DNA of 33,398 nt. Source: an uncultured Pelagibacteraceae bacterium (GTDB lineage: Bacteria; Pseudomonadota; Alphaproteobacteria; Pelagibacterales; Pelagibacteraceae). This document shows positions 18,235 to 27,397 of the stretch, one piece after another (position 1 is the first letter of the stretch; every line of letters starts with the position of its first letter). Under the pieces are notes generated by a model that was not told where the DNA came from, searched no databases, and saw only the letters and a list, made by a program, of their open reading frames with translations. The position numbers and the translations under genes were made by a program. Where the stretch lies: positions 1-33,398 of the forward strand of contig CACJTS010000010.1 in assembly GCA_902596355.1 (NCBI GenBank), read 5' to 3'.

Positions 18235-19167
18235 ATGAAATTATTATCCGGAAATAGCAATAAACCACTCAGCAAGAGTATTGCTAAATATTTAAAATCC
18301 AAATTAGTTAACTCTAGCATTAGAAATTTTTCTGACGGAGAGATCTACGTTGAAATTAATGAAAATATCAGAGGAAATAGTATTTTTTTAATTCAATCTA
18401 TTTCATCTCCGGCAAATGATAACTTGATGGAATTATTGTTATGTATTGATGCGCTTAAGAGATCGTCTGCGAAAAATATTACTGCCGTTATCCCTTACTT
18501 TGGTTATGCAAGGCAGGATAGAAAAGTTGCACCAAGAACATCAATATCAGCCAAGCTAGTCTCAAATCTAATTACGAAAGCAGGAGCAGATAGAGTTGTT
18601 ACTGTTGATTTGCATGCCGGTCAAATTCAAGGATTTTTTGATATCCCAGTAGACAACCTGTTCGCAACTCCCATTTTTGCAAGGCACGCAAAAAAAAAGA
18701 TAAAAAGTAAAAATCTTATTTGTGTTGCTCCAGATGTAGGTGGCACAGAGCGAGCTAGAGCGCTTGGAAAAATTTTAAATGTTGGATTAGCAATTGTAGA
18801 TAAAAGAAGACCTAAACAAGGTCAATCTCAAGTAATGAATATTGTTGGAGATGTAAAAGGAAAAACTTGTATTATTGTTGATGATATAATCGATTCAGGT
18901 GGAACAATAGTAAACGCAGCTAAAGCTCTTAAAGATAGAGGTGCTAAAGAAGTTTACGTATATATTACTCACGGTGTTCTTAGTGGAGAAGCGGTAAAAA
19001 AAATTAAAAAATCTGTAATTAAAAATTTAGTTATCACTGATACAATTGATAATACAAGCAGAGTTAAAGGTGTTAAAAACATTGAGGTTCTCTCTATTTC
19101 GGGACTTATGGGTGAGGCAATTAAAAGAATATCTAATTCAACCTCTGTATCAGATTTATTTAAATAA
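18235..19167 (+). CDS. prs: Ribose-phosphate pyrophosphokinase
   Basis: Prs makes PRPP from ribose-5-phosphate and ATP, feeding purine, pyrimidine, histidine, tryptophan and NAD synthesis. The 310-residue length is standard. Motifs include [16 protein letters not shown] near the start, [10 protein letters not shown] with the ATP-binding arginine, [18 protein letters not shown], and the PRPP loop [18 protein letters not shown] near residue 215. It follows pgeF by 9 bp with no ribosome site and is separated from rplY by 45 bp. Confidence 0.97.
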   Translation: MKLLSGNSNKPLSKSIAKYLKSKLVNSSIRNFSDGEIYVEINENIRGNSIFLIQSISSPANDNLMELLLCIDALKRSSAKNITAVIPYFGYARQDRKVAPRTSISAKLVSNLITKAGADRVVTVDLHAGQIQGFFDIPVDNLFATPIFARHAKKKIKSKNLICVAPDVGGTERARALGKILNVGLAIVDKRRPKQGQSQVMNIVGDVKGKTCIIVDDIIDSGGTIVNAAKALKDRGAKEVYVYITHGVLSGEAVKKIKKSVIKNLVITDTIDNTSRVKGVKNIEVLSISGLMGEAIKRISNSTSVSDLFK

Positions 19168-19196
19168 ATACCTTGAGTTATTAAGAAACATAAGCT

Positions 19197-19212
19197 AAAA
19201 ACCCTTGTTTTT
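19197..19212 (+). promoter_or_regulatory. Short hairpin abutting the rplY start codon
   Basis: AAAAAC-CCTT-GTTTTT can fold as a 6-bp stem with a 4-base loop, ending directly before the ATG at 19213. The stem is weak (one C-G pair), and such AT repeats arise easily by chance at this base composition. If used, it would mask the initiation site. It lacks a terminator's stable stem. Confidence 0.2.
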
Positions 19213-19929
19213 ATGAATTCATTAGATGCTAATATCAGAAATACTAAGACTAAGGGTGAGCTGAATTCACTTCGGAATAATGGTAACGTGCCTGCTATCA
19301 TTTATGGTGGTGAGTCTCAAAACGAGAAAATTTCTATATCAAAAAAAATACTTAAATCTTTAATTGAGAACGAAAACTTTTTATCAAGCATCATAACTTT
19401 AAATATTGATGGTAAGCCTCAAAAAGTTCTTCCAAGAGAAATAAAATATGACATTATTTCAGACGAACCAATTCATGTAGACTTTTTAAGAATTGTTGCA
19501 GGAATAAAAGTCAGAATTGAAGTACCAGTGAAATTTTTAAATCACGAGAAATCTCCTGGTTTAAAAAGAGGTGGAGTTTTAAATATAGTAAGAAGAAAAG
19601 TTGAACTAAAATGTCCAAGTGAAAAAATTCCAGAAAATCTTGTTATAGATCTTGATGGTGTTGATATTGGAGAAAGTTTTAAAATTTCTTCTATAAATCT
19701 TGATAGCGAGGTTACACCCACTATTCAAGGAAGAGACTTTGTAATTGCAACACTTGCAGCTCCAACTGTTATGAAAGAACCTGAAAAACCTGCAGAAGCT
19801 GAGGCAGCTGAAGGAGAAGAAGGAGCTGAAGGTGCTGAAGCAGCAGCGGCAGCAGGTGGAGATAAACCAGCAGCTGAAGGTGATAAGAAAGAAGGTGAAG
19901 AAAAAAAACCTTCTGAAGAGAAAAAATAA
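19213..19929 (+). CDS. rplY: 50S ribosomal protein L25 (Ctc/TL5 form)
   Basis: L25 binds 5S rRNA in the large subunit. The 238-residue protein is the long Ctc-like form. An N-terminal 5S-binding beta barrel (about 1-90; GELNSLRNNGNVPAIIYGG) is followed by a second beta domain (about 90-185; IEVPVKFLNHEKSPGLKRGG; ELKCPSEKIPENLVIDLDG). A low-complexity tail follows from about 190 to the end, made almost only of Ala, Glu, Gly and Lys. The tail is acidic then basic and probably disordered; tails of this type are common in alphaproteobacterial L25. rplY-pth-ychF is a conserved order. Confidence 0.95.
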   Translation: MNSLDANIRNTKTKGELNSLRNNGNVPAIIYGGESQNEKISISKKILKSLIENENFLSSIITLNIDGKPQKVLPREIKYDIISDEPIHVDFLRIVAGIKVRIEVPVKFLNHEKSPGLKRGGVLNIVRRKVELKCPSEKIPENLVIDLDGVDIGESFKISSINLDSEVTPTIQGRDFVIATLAAPTVMKEPEKPAEAEAAEGEEGAEGAEAAAAAGGDKPAAEGDKKEGEEKKPSEEKK

Positions 19930-19970
19930 GTAATTTAAATTTGAATTTTATCCTCCAATATTAATATTTT

Positions 19971-20531
19971 ATGCTTCTACTTGTAGGATTAGGCAATCCA
20001 ACCCCAGACAGTGAAAACAACAGACATAATATTGGTTTCAAAATTATCGACGCAATAAATAAAAAGTTTGGTCTTTCAAAACAAAAACCAAAATTTAAAG
20101 GACTTCTTACAACTGGAAATATTGGTGACCAAAAAGTTTATGCAATAAAGCCTTTAACTTTTATGAATAATTCTGGAATTTGTATAAGAGAATTAATTGA
20201 ATATTTTAAAATTGACGCAGAAGACGTAATTGTTTTTCATGATGATCTAGATGTGGAGTTTGGGAAAATAAAAACAAAATTTAGTGGATCAAGTGCAGGT
20301 CATAATGGTATTGCATCTATAGATAAATTTATCGGTAAAGATTATTCAAGAGTACGAATAGGAATTGGAAAACCTAAAGATAATATGGAAATTAGTGATT
20401 TTGTTCTCCAAAATTTTGATGAAGATGAAATACCTGGATTAGAAAAAATTACAAACAACATTACAGACTCTATTTCAATTCTAATCGACAAAAAATTAGA
20501 TTTATTCTCTAGCACTGTAAACAATAAATAA
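19971..20531 (+). CDS. pth: Peptidyl-tRNA hydrolase
   Basis: Pth frees tRNA from peptidyl-tRNAs that drop off the ribosome. The 186 residues show the family N-terminus LLLVGLGNPTPDSENNRHNIGF with catalytic His19, the Asn of KPLTFMNNSGICI, and the FHDDLDVEFGKIKTKFSGSS and GHNGIASIDKFIG blocks. Its stop shares a base with the ychF start (TAATG). Upstream of it are 41 bp without a recognisable ribosome site. Confidence 0.97.
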   Translation: MLLLVGLGNPTPDSENNRHNIGFKIIDAINKKFGLSKQKPKFKGLLTTGNIGDQKVYAIKPLTFMNNSGICIRELIEYFKIDAEDVIVFHDDLDVEFGKIKTKFSGSSAGHNGIASIDKFIGKDYSRVRIGIGKPKDNMEISDFVLQNFDEDEIPGLEKITNNITDSISILIDKKLDLFSSTVNNK

Positions 20532-21604
20532 TGAGTTTTAAATGTGGTATTGTTGGTTTGCCTAATGTGGGTAAATCTACCCTATTCAATGCTCTAACAA
20601 ATTCAAGCAAAGCTCAAGCTGCAAATTTTCCATTTTGTACGATAGATCCAAATGTGGGAGTAGTCCCCGTTCCAGATGAAAGATTGAACAAATTATCAGA
20701 AGTTTCAAAATCAAAAAAAACAATAAATACAACTATTTCATTTGTAGATATAGCTGGTCTTGTGAAAGGCGCGTCTAAAGGCGAAGGATTAGGTAATAAA
20801 TTTCTGTCCCACATAAGAGAAGTTGATGCAGTTATTCATATGATTAGATGCTTTGACTCAGACGACATTCAAAATGTTAATCCTGATATTGACCCTATAA
20901 GAGATCTTGAGATCATTGAAACTGAGATGATGCTAGCTGACCTAGAGTCTATCCAAAAAAGACTTGAAAAAAATAATAAGAAAAATGTAGACGAAGATCA
21001 ACTTAAGATTTTGGAGATTGCATTAGACTGCATTAATAATGATAAAGATATATCAATATTAAAATCTGAATTTAATACAAAAAAACTTAATCAAAGTGGC
21101 TTGTTATCAATTAAACCAAAAATTTTTGTTTGCAATGTAGATGAACAAAGCGTTCAAGATGGAAATAAATATACTAAAAATTTCATCGAAAAATTTGGAA
21201 AAGATAACACTCTGATTGTTTCCGCAGACATAGAAAACCAAATAAATGAATTAGCAGAAGATGAAAAAAAAAATTACATGGATATGATTGGTCTAAAAGA
21301 TACAGGTCTCAGTATGTTAATTCAAAAGGGCTACAAAATATTAGAACTTGATACTTATTTTACGTCTGGACCTGAAGAAACAAGGGCTTGGACTATACAA
21401 AAAAATTGCACTGCTCCTAAAGCAGCAGGCGAAATTCATACAGATTTTGAAAAAGGTTTTATTAGAGCTGAAACTATATCTTATGAAGATTTCGTTGCTA
21501 ATGATGGATGGGTAAATTCTAAAACTAATGGAAAAATGAGATTAGAAGGTAAGGATTATATTGTGAAGGATGGAGATGTGCTAAACTTCAGATTCAACAC
21601 GTGA
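20531..21604 (+). CDS. ychF: Redox-regulated ATPase YchF (OLA1 family)
   Basis: YchF/OLA1 is an Obg-related P-loop protein that prefers ATP to GTP and associates with ribosomes. At 357 residues it shows G1 GLPNVGKST (about 8-16), switch and G3 FVDIAGLVKGASKGEGLGNKFL, a coiled-coil insertion, and the C-terminal TGS domain (RAWTIQKNCTAPKAAGEIHTDFEKGF onward, ending KDGDVLNFRFNT). It follows pth with a 1-base stop-start overlap. Its last 24 bases overlap the end of convergent petC. Confidence 0.97.
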   Translation: MSFKCGIVGLPNVGKSTLFNALTNSSKAQAANFPFCTIDPNVGVVPVPDERLNKLSEVSKSKKTINTTISFVDIAGLVKGASKGEGLGNKFLSHIREVDAVIHMIRCFDSDDIQNVNPDIDPIRDLEIIETEMMLADLESIQKRLEKNNKKNVDEDQLKILEIALDCINNDKDISILKSEFNTKKLNQSGLLSIKPKIFVCNVDEQSVQDGNKYTKNFIEKFGKDNTLIVSADIENQINELAEDEKKNYMDMIGLKDTGLSMLIQKGYKILELDTYFTSGPEETRAWTIQKNCTAPKAAGEIHTDFEKGFIRAETISYEDFVANDGWVNSKTNGKMRLEGKDYIVKDGDVLNFRFNT

Positions 21605-22360
21605 CCATATTTTTTTCATACTAAAGTAAACCAGAATTGTAAGAATAATCAAATAAACAATCGCTTTAAATCCCATCTTATGTCGAGCTTCTAAATGAGG
21701 TTCAGCAGACCACATTAAAAAGGTTGTAACATCTTTTGACATCTGCTCTACTGTTGCATTAGTGCCATCACCATACTCTACTAATCCATCTGATAGTGGA
21801 GCGGCCATTCTAATTTTATTACCGTACATATATTTGTTATAATAAACTCCATCATCTAAAGATACTTTGCTTGGAGCTTCTTCATATCCCTGTAATAAAG
21901 AATAGATATAGTCAACACCACCTCCTCTTGCTTTCACCAAAACAGACATGTCAGGAGGGTAAGCACCACCATTTGCGGCTTGAGCGGCTTTTACATTATC
22001 GTAGGGCATTACAAATTTATCAGATAATTTACCTGGCCTTGTAAACATTTCACCATCGGAATTTGGTCCATCTGTCACATCAAATGAGGCCGCTATAGCT
22101 TTGGCTTGAGCTTCGGAAAATTCTGGCCCACCTCGTTCTGCTAAATTTCTATAACTTAAATACTTCATCGAATGACATGAGGCGCATACTTCGGTATATA
22201 CTTGATAACCTCTTTGAAGAGAGGCTCTATCAAATTTTCCAAATAAACCCTTAAAACTCCAATCAGTTTTTAAATATTCTACTTTTTCAGCAGCAAAAGA
22301 ATATGAATTTGAAGCAATAATTATGATTATTATAGAAAATAATTTAAATAAACTTTTCAC
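21581..22360 (-). CDS. petC: Cytochrome c1 of the bc1 complex
   Basis: Cytochrome c1 takes electrons from the Rieske protein and passes them to soluble cytochrome c. The 259 residues begin with a cleavable-looking signal peptide (hydrophobic run about 6-17, likely cut near residue 23, SFA/AEKV). The covalent heme site is CASCH at Cys59/Cys62/His63, the axial Met sits in KIRMAAPLSDGLVEYGDGT, and a single C-terminal membrane anchor is present (AIVYLIILTILVYFSMKKIW). It is the last gene of petABC, one base after petB. Confidence 0.96.
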   Translation of the reverse strand: MKSLFKLFSIIIIIIASNSYSFAAEKVEYLKTDWSFKGLFGKFDRASLQRGYQVYTEVCASCHSMKYLSYRNLAERGGPEFSEAQAKAIAASFDVTDGPNSDGEMFTRPGKLSDKFVMPYDNVKAAQAANGGAYPPDMSVLVKARGGGVDYIYSLLQGYEEAPSKVSLDDGVYYNKYMYGNKIRMAAPLSDGLVEYGDGTNATVEQMSKDVTTFLMWSAEPHLEARHKMGFKAIVYLIILTILVYFSMKKIWSRVESEV

Positions 22361-22361
22361 C

Positions 22362-23624
22362 TTATTCTATTTTGCTTTCTTTATTTCTGGCGGCTGCTAA
22401 ATTTGGCGAACCACCGAGTACTGGTTCAGTAATACTTAGAGGCACTGGTAAGGTTTTTTCTTTAAAACCTAAAACAGGAAGAATAACTAAAAAATGTAAA
22501 AAGTAATACGCTGTAGCAACTCGTGCTATCAATAAGTAAAGTCCTTCAGCTGGCATTGCGCCTACATAACCAAGGATCAAAACATCCGCAACTAGTATCC
22601 AGTAAAATTGTTTGTATAAAGGTCTAAATACTGCCGATCTTATTTTTGAGGTATCTAACCAAGGTAAAACTGCTAAAATTAATATTGCAGATAACATGGC
22701 AACAACTCCTAGCAATTTATCAGGAACTGATCTTAATATTGCATAAAAAGGTAGCAAATACCATTCAGGAACAATGTGTGCAGGTGTAACCATTGGGTTC
22801 GCTTCTATATAATTGTCTGCGTGTCCTAAAATATTTGGTGCATAAAATACAAAAAAAGCAAAAACAATCATAAACATTAATAAGGCGAAACCATCTTTAA
22901 TTACAATGTAAGGATGGAAAGGCACAGTGTCTTTAGATGGTTTTTTGATATCTATTCCAACTGGATTGTTATTTCCAGGAACATGTAAAGCCCATATATG
23001 TAAAACAACTAATCCTAAAATTAAAAATGGAATTAAATAATGCAAAGTGAAAAATCTAGTTAATGTAGGGTTGTCAACTGAATAACCACCCCATAACCAA
23101 GTAACTATACCCTCTCCTACTAGAGGAATAGCGCTAAATAAATTTGTAATAACTGTTGCTCCCCAAAAACTCATTTGACCCCATGGTAATACATAGCCCA
23201 TAAACGCTGCAGCCATCATTAATAAATAAATTATTATTCCTAAAATCCATATTATTTCTCTTGGAGATTTATAAGAACCGTAAAACAAAGATCTAAATAT
23301 ATGAATATAAACGGCTAAAAAAAACATTGATGCACCATTTGCATGAATATATCTAATTAACCAACCATAGTTAACATCACGCATAATGTGCTCAACACTC
23401 TCAAAAGCCATGTCGGCATGAGCAATATAATGCATTGCAAGTGTTAGTCCTGTTACAATTTGAGTAATTAAACAAAAAGTTAAAATTCCACCAAAAGTCC
23501 ACCAGTAATTTAAGTTTTTTGGAGTTGGATAATCGGTTAAATGATTTGCAAGCGTCAATAGTGGCAATCGATCATTAAACCATTGTCCAACTTTCGATTT
23601 TGGTGTGTAATTATGATCACTCAT
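22362..23624 (-). CDS. petB: Cytochrome b of the bc1 complex
   Basis: This is the membrane core of complex III, with two hemes b and both quinone sites. The 420 residues form about eight membrane helices. Heme ligands are His94 ([12 protein letters not shown]) and His108 (VYIHIF) in helix B and the two histidines of [20 protein letters not shown] in helix D. The Qo-site PEWY lies in [20 protein letters not shown]. It is a full-length cytochrome b rather than a split b6/subunit IV. It sits between petA (6 bp upstream) and petC (1 bp downstream). Confidence 0.97.
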   Translation of the reverse strand: MSDHNYTPKSKVGQWFNDRLPLLTLANHLTDYPTPKNLNYWWTFGGILTFCLITQIVTGLTLAMHYIAHADMAFESVEHIMRDVNYGWLIRYIHANGASMFFLAVYIHIFRSLFYGSYKSPREIIWILGIIIYLLMMAAAFMGYVLPWGQMSFWGATVITNLFSAIPLVGEGIVTWLWGGYSVDNPTLTRFFTLHYLIPFLILGLVVLHIWALHVPGNNNPVGIDIKKPSKDTVPFHPYIVIKDGFALLMFMIVFAFFVFYAPNILGHADNYIEANPMVTPAHIVPEWYLLPFYAILRSVPDKLLGVVAMLSAILILAVLPWLDTSKIRSAVFRPLYKQFYWILVADVLILGYVGAMPAEGLYLLIARVATAYYFLHFLVILPVLGFKEKTLPVPLSITEPVLGGSPNLAAARNKESKIE

Positions 23625-23630
23625 TTTTTT

Positions 23631-24140
23631 TTATCCAATTTTAATTGTATTCGCATTAACAAATTCATATTTGGGAACTTCCATGTTCCAAGGTGCTGGT
23701 CCTTTTCTTATTCTTCCAGACGTATCATAATGTGATCCATGACATGGACAGAACCATCCATTATAATCACCTTTATCATTTAGAGGTACACATCCTAAGT
23801 GGGTACATACACCTAACATAACAAGCCACTCAGGATTTTTTGCTCTATCTTCATCTTTCTCAGGATGAATTAAATCCTCCATTTTCACAGCTCTTGCTTC
23901 ATCAATTTCTTCTTTGGTTCTTCTTCTAATAAAAACTGGTTTACCTCTCCACAAAACAGTCAATGTATTTCCAGGTGTTAATGAACTTACATCAACCTCC
24001 GTACTAGCTAATGCCTTGACTGAAGCATCTGGATTCATTTGGTCTATCATAGGCCAAACTACTGCGGCAGCTCCTACAGCTCCTACAGCTGTAGTAGCTG
24101 TAAATAAAAAATCTCTTCTTTTTGTTTTTTTTTCAGACAC
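23631..24140 (-). CDS. petA: Rieske iron-sulfur subunit of the bc1 complex
   Basis: The Rieske protein moves electrons from ubiquinol to cytochrome c1. The 169 residues start with a twin-arginine-type membrane anchor ([20 protein letters not shown]). They then show the cluster-binding boxes CTHLGC (Cys112, His114, Cys117) and CPCHGSHYD (Cys131, Cys133, His134), with Cys117-Cys133 the expected disulfide, then GRIRKGPAP. The start is a GTG at 24140, placed correctly for the Tat signal; no in-frame ATG precedes the RR. First gene of petABC, divergent from trmL across 92 bp. Confidence 0.96.
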   Translation of the reverse strand: MSEKKTKRRDFLFTATTAVGAVGAAAVVWPMIDQMNPDASVKALASTEVDVSSLTPGNTLTVLWRGKPVFIRRRTKEEIDEARAVKMEDLIHPEKDEDRAKNPEWLVMLGVCTHLGCVPLNDKGDYNGWFCPCHGSHYDTSGRIRKGPAPWNMEVPKYEFVNANTIKIG

Positions 24141-24198
24141 TTTTAGTAGCTTTTGTTATTATCTCTTTTTGATTTAAAGTAGTTAATATACGAATTCA

Positions 24199-24204
24199 TA
24201 TAAT
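24199..24204 (+). promoter_or_regulatory. Candidate -10 element for trmL-hemF-greA
   Basis: A perfect TATAAT lies 28 bases before the trmL ATG in the 92-bp petA-trmL gap. No good -35 partner is seen at 16-18 bp. The reverse strand of the same AT-rich stretch also reads as possible -10 sequence for petA, so direction is not certain. Confidence 0.4.
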
Positions 24205-24205
24205 A

Positions 24206-24221
24206 TAAAATAATTATTTTA
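24206..24221. repeat. 16-bp perfect palindrome between petA and trmL
   Basis: TAAAATAATTATTTTA is its own reverse complement and lies just downstream of the TATAAT of trmL and upstream of petA. It is where an operator for either divergent gene would be expected. It is pure A/T, so chance formation is a real possibility. Confidence 0.4.
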
Positions 24222-24232
24222 CTACTGAAAGA

Positions 24233-24706
24233 ATGACACATAATTCAACAATTTTAGGACCCAGAATAGCTTTGTACGAGCCTGATATACCTCAGAATAC
24301 TGCTGCAATCATTAGAACTTGTGCTTGTTTAGGTGCTAAATTAGAAATAATTGAACCATGTGGCTTTCTATTATCAGATAAACGCTTTAAAAGAGTGGTT
24401 ATGGACTATATGGACTATAGTCAAATAGAGTTTTATCAAAGTTCTGAAAAATTTTTTGAGGCAAAGAAGAAACAGAGAGTAGTATTAATGACAACTAGGG
24501 GCTCAATAAATTATACTAAATTTAAATTTAAGCCTGATGATACTATTTTGTTTGGAAGAGAAAGTGCTGGAGTACCTGAAAAGGTTCATAAAATAATTAA
24601 AAATCGTTTAAAAATACCAATGAATAATCAAGTAAGATCTCTTAATATTGCATCGTCTGTTGCCATTGTTTTGGCAGAAAGTTTGCGTCAAATAGAATTA
24701 ATATAA
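24233..24706 (+). CDS. trmL: tRNA (cytidine(34)-2'-O)-methyltransferase, SPOUT class
   Basis: TrmL 2'-O-methylates the wobble base of tRNA-Leu isoacceptors in E. coli. The 157-residue protein is a minimal SPOUT enzyme: RIALYEPDIPQNTAAIIRTC at the N-terminus, FGRESAGVPEKVHK near residues 105-118, and the trefoil-knot SAM site IPMNNQVRSLNIASSVAIVL near 126-145. The short length, with no extra RNA-binding domain, separates it from TrmH/RlmB. hemF follows after one base. Confidence 0.92.
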   Translation: MTHNSTILGPRIALYEPDIPQNTAAIIRTCACLGAKLEIIEPCGFLLSDKRFKRVVMDYMDYSQIEFYQSSEKFFEAKKKQRVVLMTTRGSINYTKFKFKPDDTILFGRESAGVPEKVHKIIKNRLKIPMNNQVRSLNIASSVAIVLAESLRQIELI

Positions 24707-24707
24707 A

Positions 24708-25535
24708 ATGGATATTTCAATTAAAAAAGACTTAGCGAGTAATTGGTTTAAGCTACTACAAAATGCAATATGCGATAACATTTTAAAAATTGAAAAGAAC
24801 AAATTAAATTTTCAATCAACCTCTTGGAAAAGAAGCAATACAAAAGATGAAGGAGGTGGTGAATATAGAATCCTTAAAAATGGAAAAATTTTTGAAAAAG
24901 TAGGAGTAAATTTTTCAAAAGTTTATGGAAAATTTCCTAAGCAATTTCAAAAAAATATACCAGGTACAAGTAAGGATCCTAGATTTTGGGCATCAGGGAT
25001 ATCTATAGTTATGCATATGCAAAATCCTCATATTCCTGCAATGCATTTTAATACCAGATTTATTTGTACAACAAAGAATTGGTTTGGTGGAGGAATGGAT
25101 GTAACCCCAGCAATAAAAGATGAAAAAGAGAAGAAAAATTTTCATAAAATATTAAAAGCAATGTGCGATAGACATAATAAAAATTATTATAAAAAATATA
25201 AAAAGTGGTGTGATGAATATTTTTATCTACCTCACAGAAAAGAAGCAAGAGGAATAGGTGGAATCTTTTTTGACTATAAAAATGATAATTTTGAAAATGA
25301 CTTTAAATTTGTCAGAGATGTTGGTGTTACATTTCAAATGCTATTTAATGAAATAATTAAAAAAAAATTAAAAAGAAAATGGACTTTAAAAGATAAAGAG
25401 TTTCAGTATATTAAAAGAGGTCGATACGCAGAATTTAATTTGCTCTATGATAGAGGAACAAAATTTGGGCTACAAACTGGTGGTAATGTTGAAGGAATTT
25501 TAATGTCATTACCTCCGATTGTAAAATGGAAATAA
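24708..25535 (+). CDS. hemF: Oxygen-dependent coproporphyrinogen III oxidase
   Basis: HemF decarboxylates two propionates of coproporphyrinogen III with O2 on the way to heme. The 275 residues contain the family blocks [30 protein letters not shown] (about 125-134), [18 protein letters not shown] (about 170-187), and the C-terminal [20 protein letters not shown] plus [10 protein letters not shown]. Its presence points to aerobic heme synthesis and fits the adjacent divergent heme-protein genes petABC. Confidence 0.96.
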   Translation: MDISIKKDLASNWFKLLQNAICDNILKIEKNKLNFQSTSWKRSNTKDEGGGEYRILKNGKIFEKVGVNFSKVYGKFPKQFQKNIPGTSKDPRFWASGISIVMHMQNPHIPAMHFNTRFICTTKNWFGGGMDVTPAIKDEKEKKNFHKILKAMCDRHNKNYYKKYKKWCDEYFYLPHRKEARGIGGIFFDYKNDNFENDFKFVRDVGVTFQMLFNEIIKKKLKRKWTLKDKEFQYIKRGRYAEFNLLYDRGTKFGLQTGGNVEGILMSLPPIVKWK

Positions 25536-25539
25536 AAAA

Positions 25540-26016
25540 ATGGATAAAGAGCCAATAACATTAAACGGACTAAATAAACTAAAGGAAGAATTAGTTTTTT
25601 TAAAAGAAAAAAAAAGACCTGAAATAGTAGCTGCAATTGCAGAAGCAAGATCCCATGGAGACCTTAAAGAAAATGCTGAATATCATGCTGCTAAAGAAGA
25701 ACAATCTCATAACGAAGGAAGAATAACCGAAATTAACGATATTATTGCAAGAGCAAATGTAATTGATGTTACAAAACTAAATAATGAAGGAAAAGTAATT
25801 TTTGGATCTACAGTTTATTTAGAAGATTTAGATACTGGTGAACAAATTAATTATAAAATTGTTGGAAGAGATGAGGCAGATTTAAAACAAAAACTAATTT
25901 TTTTTCAATCACCAATTGGTAAAGGTTTGATTGGAAAAAATAAAAGTGATTTAGTTGAAATAAATACACCCTCTGGTGTAAAAAATTTTGAAATTAAAGA
26001 CGTTAAATATATTTAA
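25540..26016 (+). CDS. greA: Transcription elongation factor GreA
   Basis: GreA enters the secondary channel of RNA polymerase and stimulates cleavage of backtracked RNA. The 158 residues are the normal size. An N-terminal coiled coil (about 1-75) carries the acidic tip Asp41/Glu44 in [20 protein letters not shown], and a C-terminal FKBP-like domain follows ([30 protein letters not shown]). It is 4 bp after hemF. Its TAA interlocks with the cca stop in TTAA. In many alphaproteobacteria greA sits next to carB, which here is 24 kb away. Confidence 0.97.
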   Translation: MDKEPITLNGLNKLKEELVFLKEKKRPEIVAAIAEARSHGDLKENAEYHAAKEEQSHNEGRITEINDIIARANVIDVTKLNNEGKVIFGSTVYLEDLDTGEQINYKIVGRDEADLKQKLIFFQSPIGKGLIGKNKSDLVEINTPSGVKNFEIKDVKYI

Positions 26017-27287
26017 CTTTTAACTATTTGCTGTACTTGCTTATCTGAAATTTGAAATCCGTTTTGGACCCAAGTTTCTTCTATTTTTTTTAATTTATTA
26101 CCTAAAGTTTTACCCTCAGGAATTTGAAATTTAGACATAAGTAGATCAGCCCCTATTGGCAAAGTTGGAATTACTTTCTCTTTATAATTATCTAATAGTT
26201 TGATTAGTTTTTTATCTACTTTGTTTGAGGTAAAAATTTTAAAGTTAATTATATCTATTACAGCCTGTCGCCCATTAAAATAAAAAAATTTGTTCAAATT
26301 TTTCTCTGTAAAGTTGTTTAGAGTTGCTCTTTCTCTATAAAAAAGATCTATAAATTTTAATCTTTTCTTATCTTTGTTAGATATTTTAAATTTATAAAGA
26401 AAATAATCCGTATTATCAGTCCCATCAATCACTAAAAGCGCAATTAAGAATATAAAGTCAATTTTTAAAAAATTTTCAGCAGCATAAGAATTTTGTTTTT
26501 TAAAATTTTTAATATTCTTTAATTGAGGGAAAATTATTTCTATTAATTCTAAACTTTCTTTATCTTTAAACAGTTTTAAAAATCCATTTGAACGCGTTAT
26601 TTTTTTTAGTTCATCGATTAACCTTTCGGATGATATATTTGAAATTCCATCAATATTTTTTTTTATATTTTTTATTATTTCTGGCTGGTGCTTATGATTT
26701 GAGTAATTTAAATAAAATCTTAAATACCTTAAAATACGCAAATAATCCTCTTGAATTCTTTTTTCCGCATTACCAATAAAATTAATATAACCCTCCTCCA
26801 AATCTTTTTTACCGTTAAATGGATCAAATAAATTACCATCTTCATCCGCATAAATTGAATTGATAGTAAAATCTCTTCTAGAGGCATCTTCCTTCCAATC
26901 TAAAGAGAATTCTACTTCTGCATGCCGTCCATCAGTAGAGACGTCCTTCCTTAAAGAAGTAATTTCATATTTATATTCGTCAATTATTGCAGTTATAGTT
27001 CCGTGTTCAATTCCTGTTTCGTAATAACTTATTTGTTTGTATTTAAGAGCCTCACAAACTTCCAGAGGCGTTAAATTTGTTGCTAGGTCAATATCATCAA
27101 CAATTTCTTTATTTATCACTTTTCTTACACACCCGCCCACATATCTGATTTCACTTTTCTCTGAAAAATTATTAATTGCTTCAAAAATTTTATTTGCGGG
27201 TGTTGTTAAAGTAATTTGTTTTAAATTTTGACTGATATAATCAAGATTTTTTGATCGGGAAAAAAATTTATCTAAAAAATTTTTCAT
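26013..27287 (-). CDS. cca: CCA tRNA nucleotidyltransferase / poly(A) polymerase family
   Basis: This enzyme adds or repairs the 3' CCA of tRNAs. The 424 residues show the class II nucleotidyltransferase head YVGGCVRK (about 49-56), the metal-binding DDIDLAT (Asp65/Asp67), the RRDFTINSI motif (137-145), [21 protein letters not shown], and [15 protein letters not shown] of the neck. The first motif ends in Lys instead of the common Asp (GGxVRD), which I note as unusual. The C-terminal half is helical and AT/Lys-rich. The gene starts three bases after the tRNA-Gln CCA end. Poly(A) polymerase is the alternative, but the tRNA link and alphaproteobacterial family favour CCA addition. Confidence 0.9.
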   Translation of the reverse strand: MKNFLDKFFSRSKNLDYISQNLKQITLTTPANKIFEAINNFSEKSEIRYVGGCVRKVINKEIVDDIDLATNLTPLEVCEALKYKQISYYETGIEHGTITAIIDEYKYEITSLRKDVSTDGRHAEVEFSLDWKEDASRRDFTINSIYADEDGNLFDPFNGKKDLEEGYINFIGNAEKRIQEDYLRILRYLRFYLNYSNHKHQPEIIKNIKKNIDGISNISSERLIDELKKITRSNGFLKLFKDKESLELIEIIFPQLKNIKNFKKQNSYAAENFLKIDFIFLIALLVIDGTDNTDYFLYKFKISNKDKKRLKFIDLFYRERATLNNFTEKNLNKFFYFNGRQAVIDIINFKIFTSNKVDKKLIKLLDNYKEKVIPTLPIGADLLMSKFQIPEGKTLGNKLKKIEETWVQNGFQISDKQVQQIVKS

Positions 27288-27290
27288 AAA

Positions 27291-27364
27291 TGGCTGGGGC
27301 GCTAGGATTCGAACCTAGGATGCAGGTACCAAAAACCCGTGCCTTACCGCTTGGCTACGCCCCA
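27291..27364 (-). tRNA. tRNA-Gln (anticodon UUG)
   Basis: On the minus strand a complete 74-base tRNA can be folded. The acceptor stem is TGGGGCG with CGCCCCA, the D arm has stem GCC/GGC, and the anticodon stem is CGGGT/ACCTG around loop TTTTGGT (anticodon TTG). The T stem is CTAGG/CCTAG around TTCGAAT, the discriminator is G, and CCA is encoded. U1-A72 and G73 are known identity features of bacterial tRNA-Gln and fit. It lies 33 bp after ispE and 3 bp before the cca start codon. Confidence 0.97.
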
Positions 27365-27397
27365 ATACTAGCTTCCTATAACATAAAAATATAAAAT

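Noticed and set aside
18969-19301. 110-residue minus-strand open frame across the prs-rplY junction
   Set aside because: It is antisense to two well-identified genes and has a low-complexity hydrophobic composition typical of shadows in AT-rich DNA.
19780-19929. Ala/Glu/Lys-rich end of rplY as a frameshift or repeat insertion
   Set aside because: The frame is continuous and disordered low-complexity tails are common in alphaproteobacterial L25.
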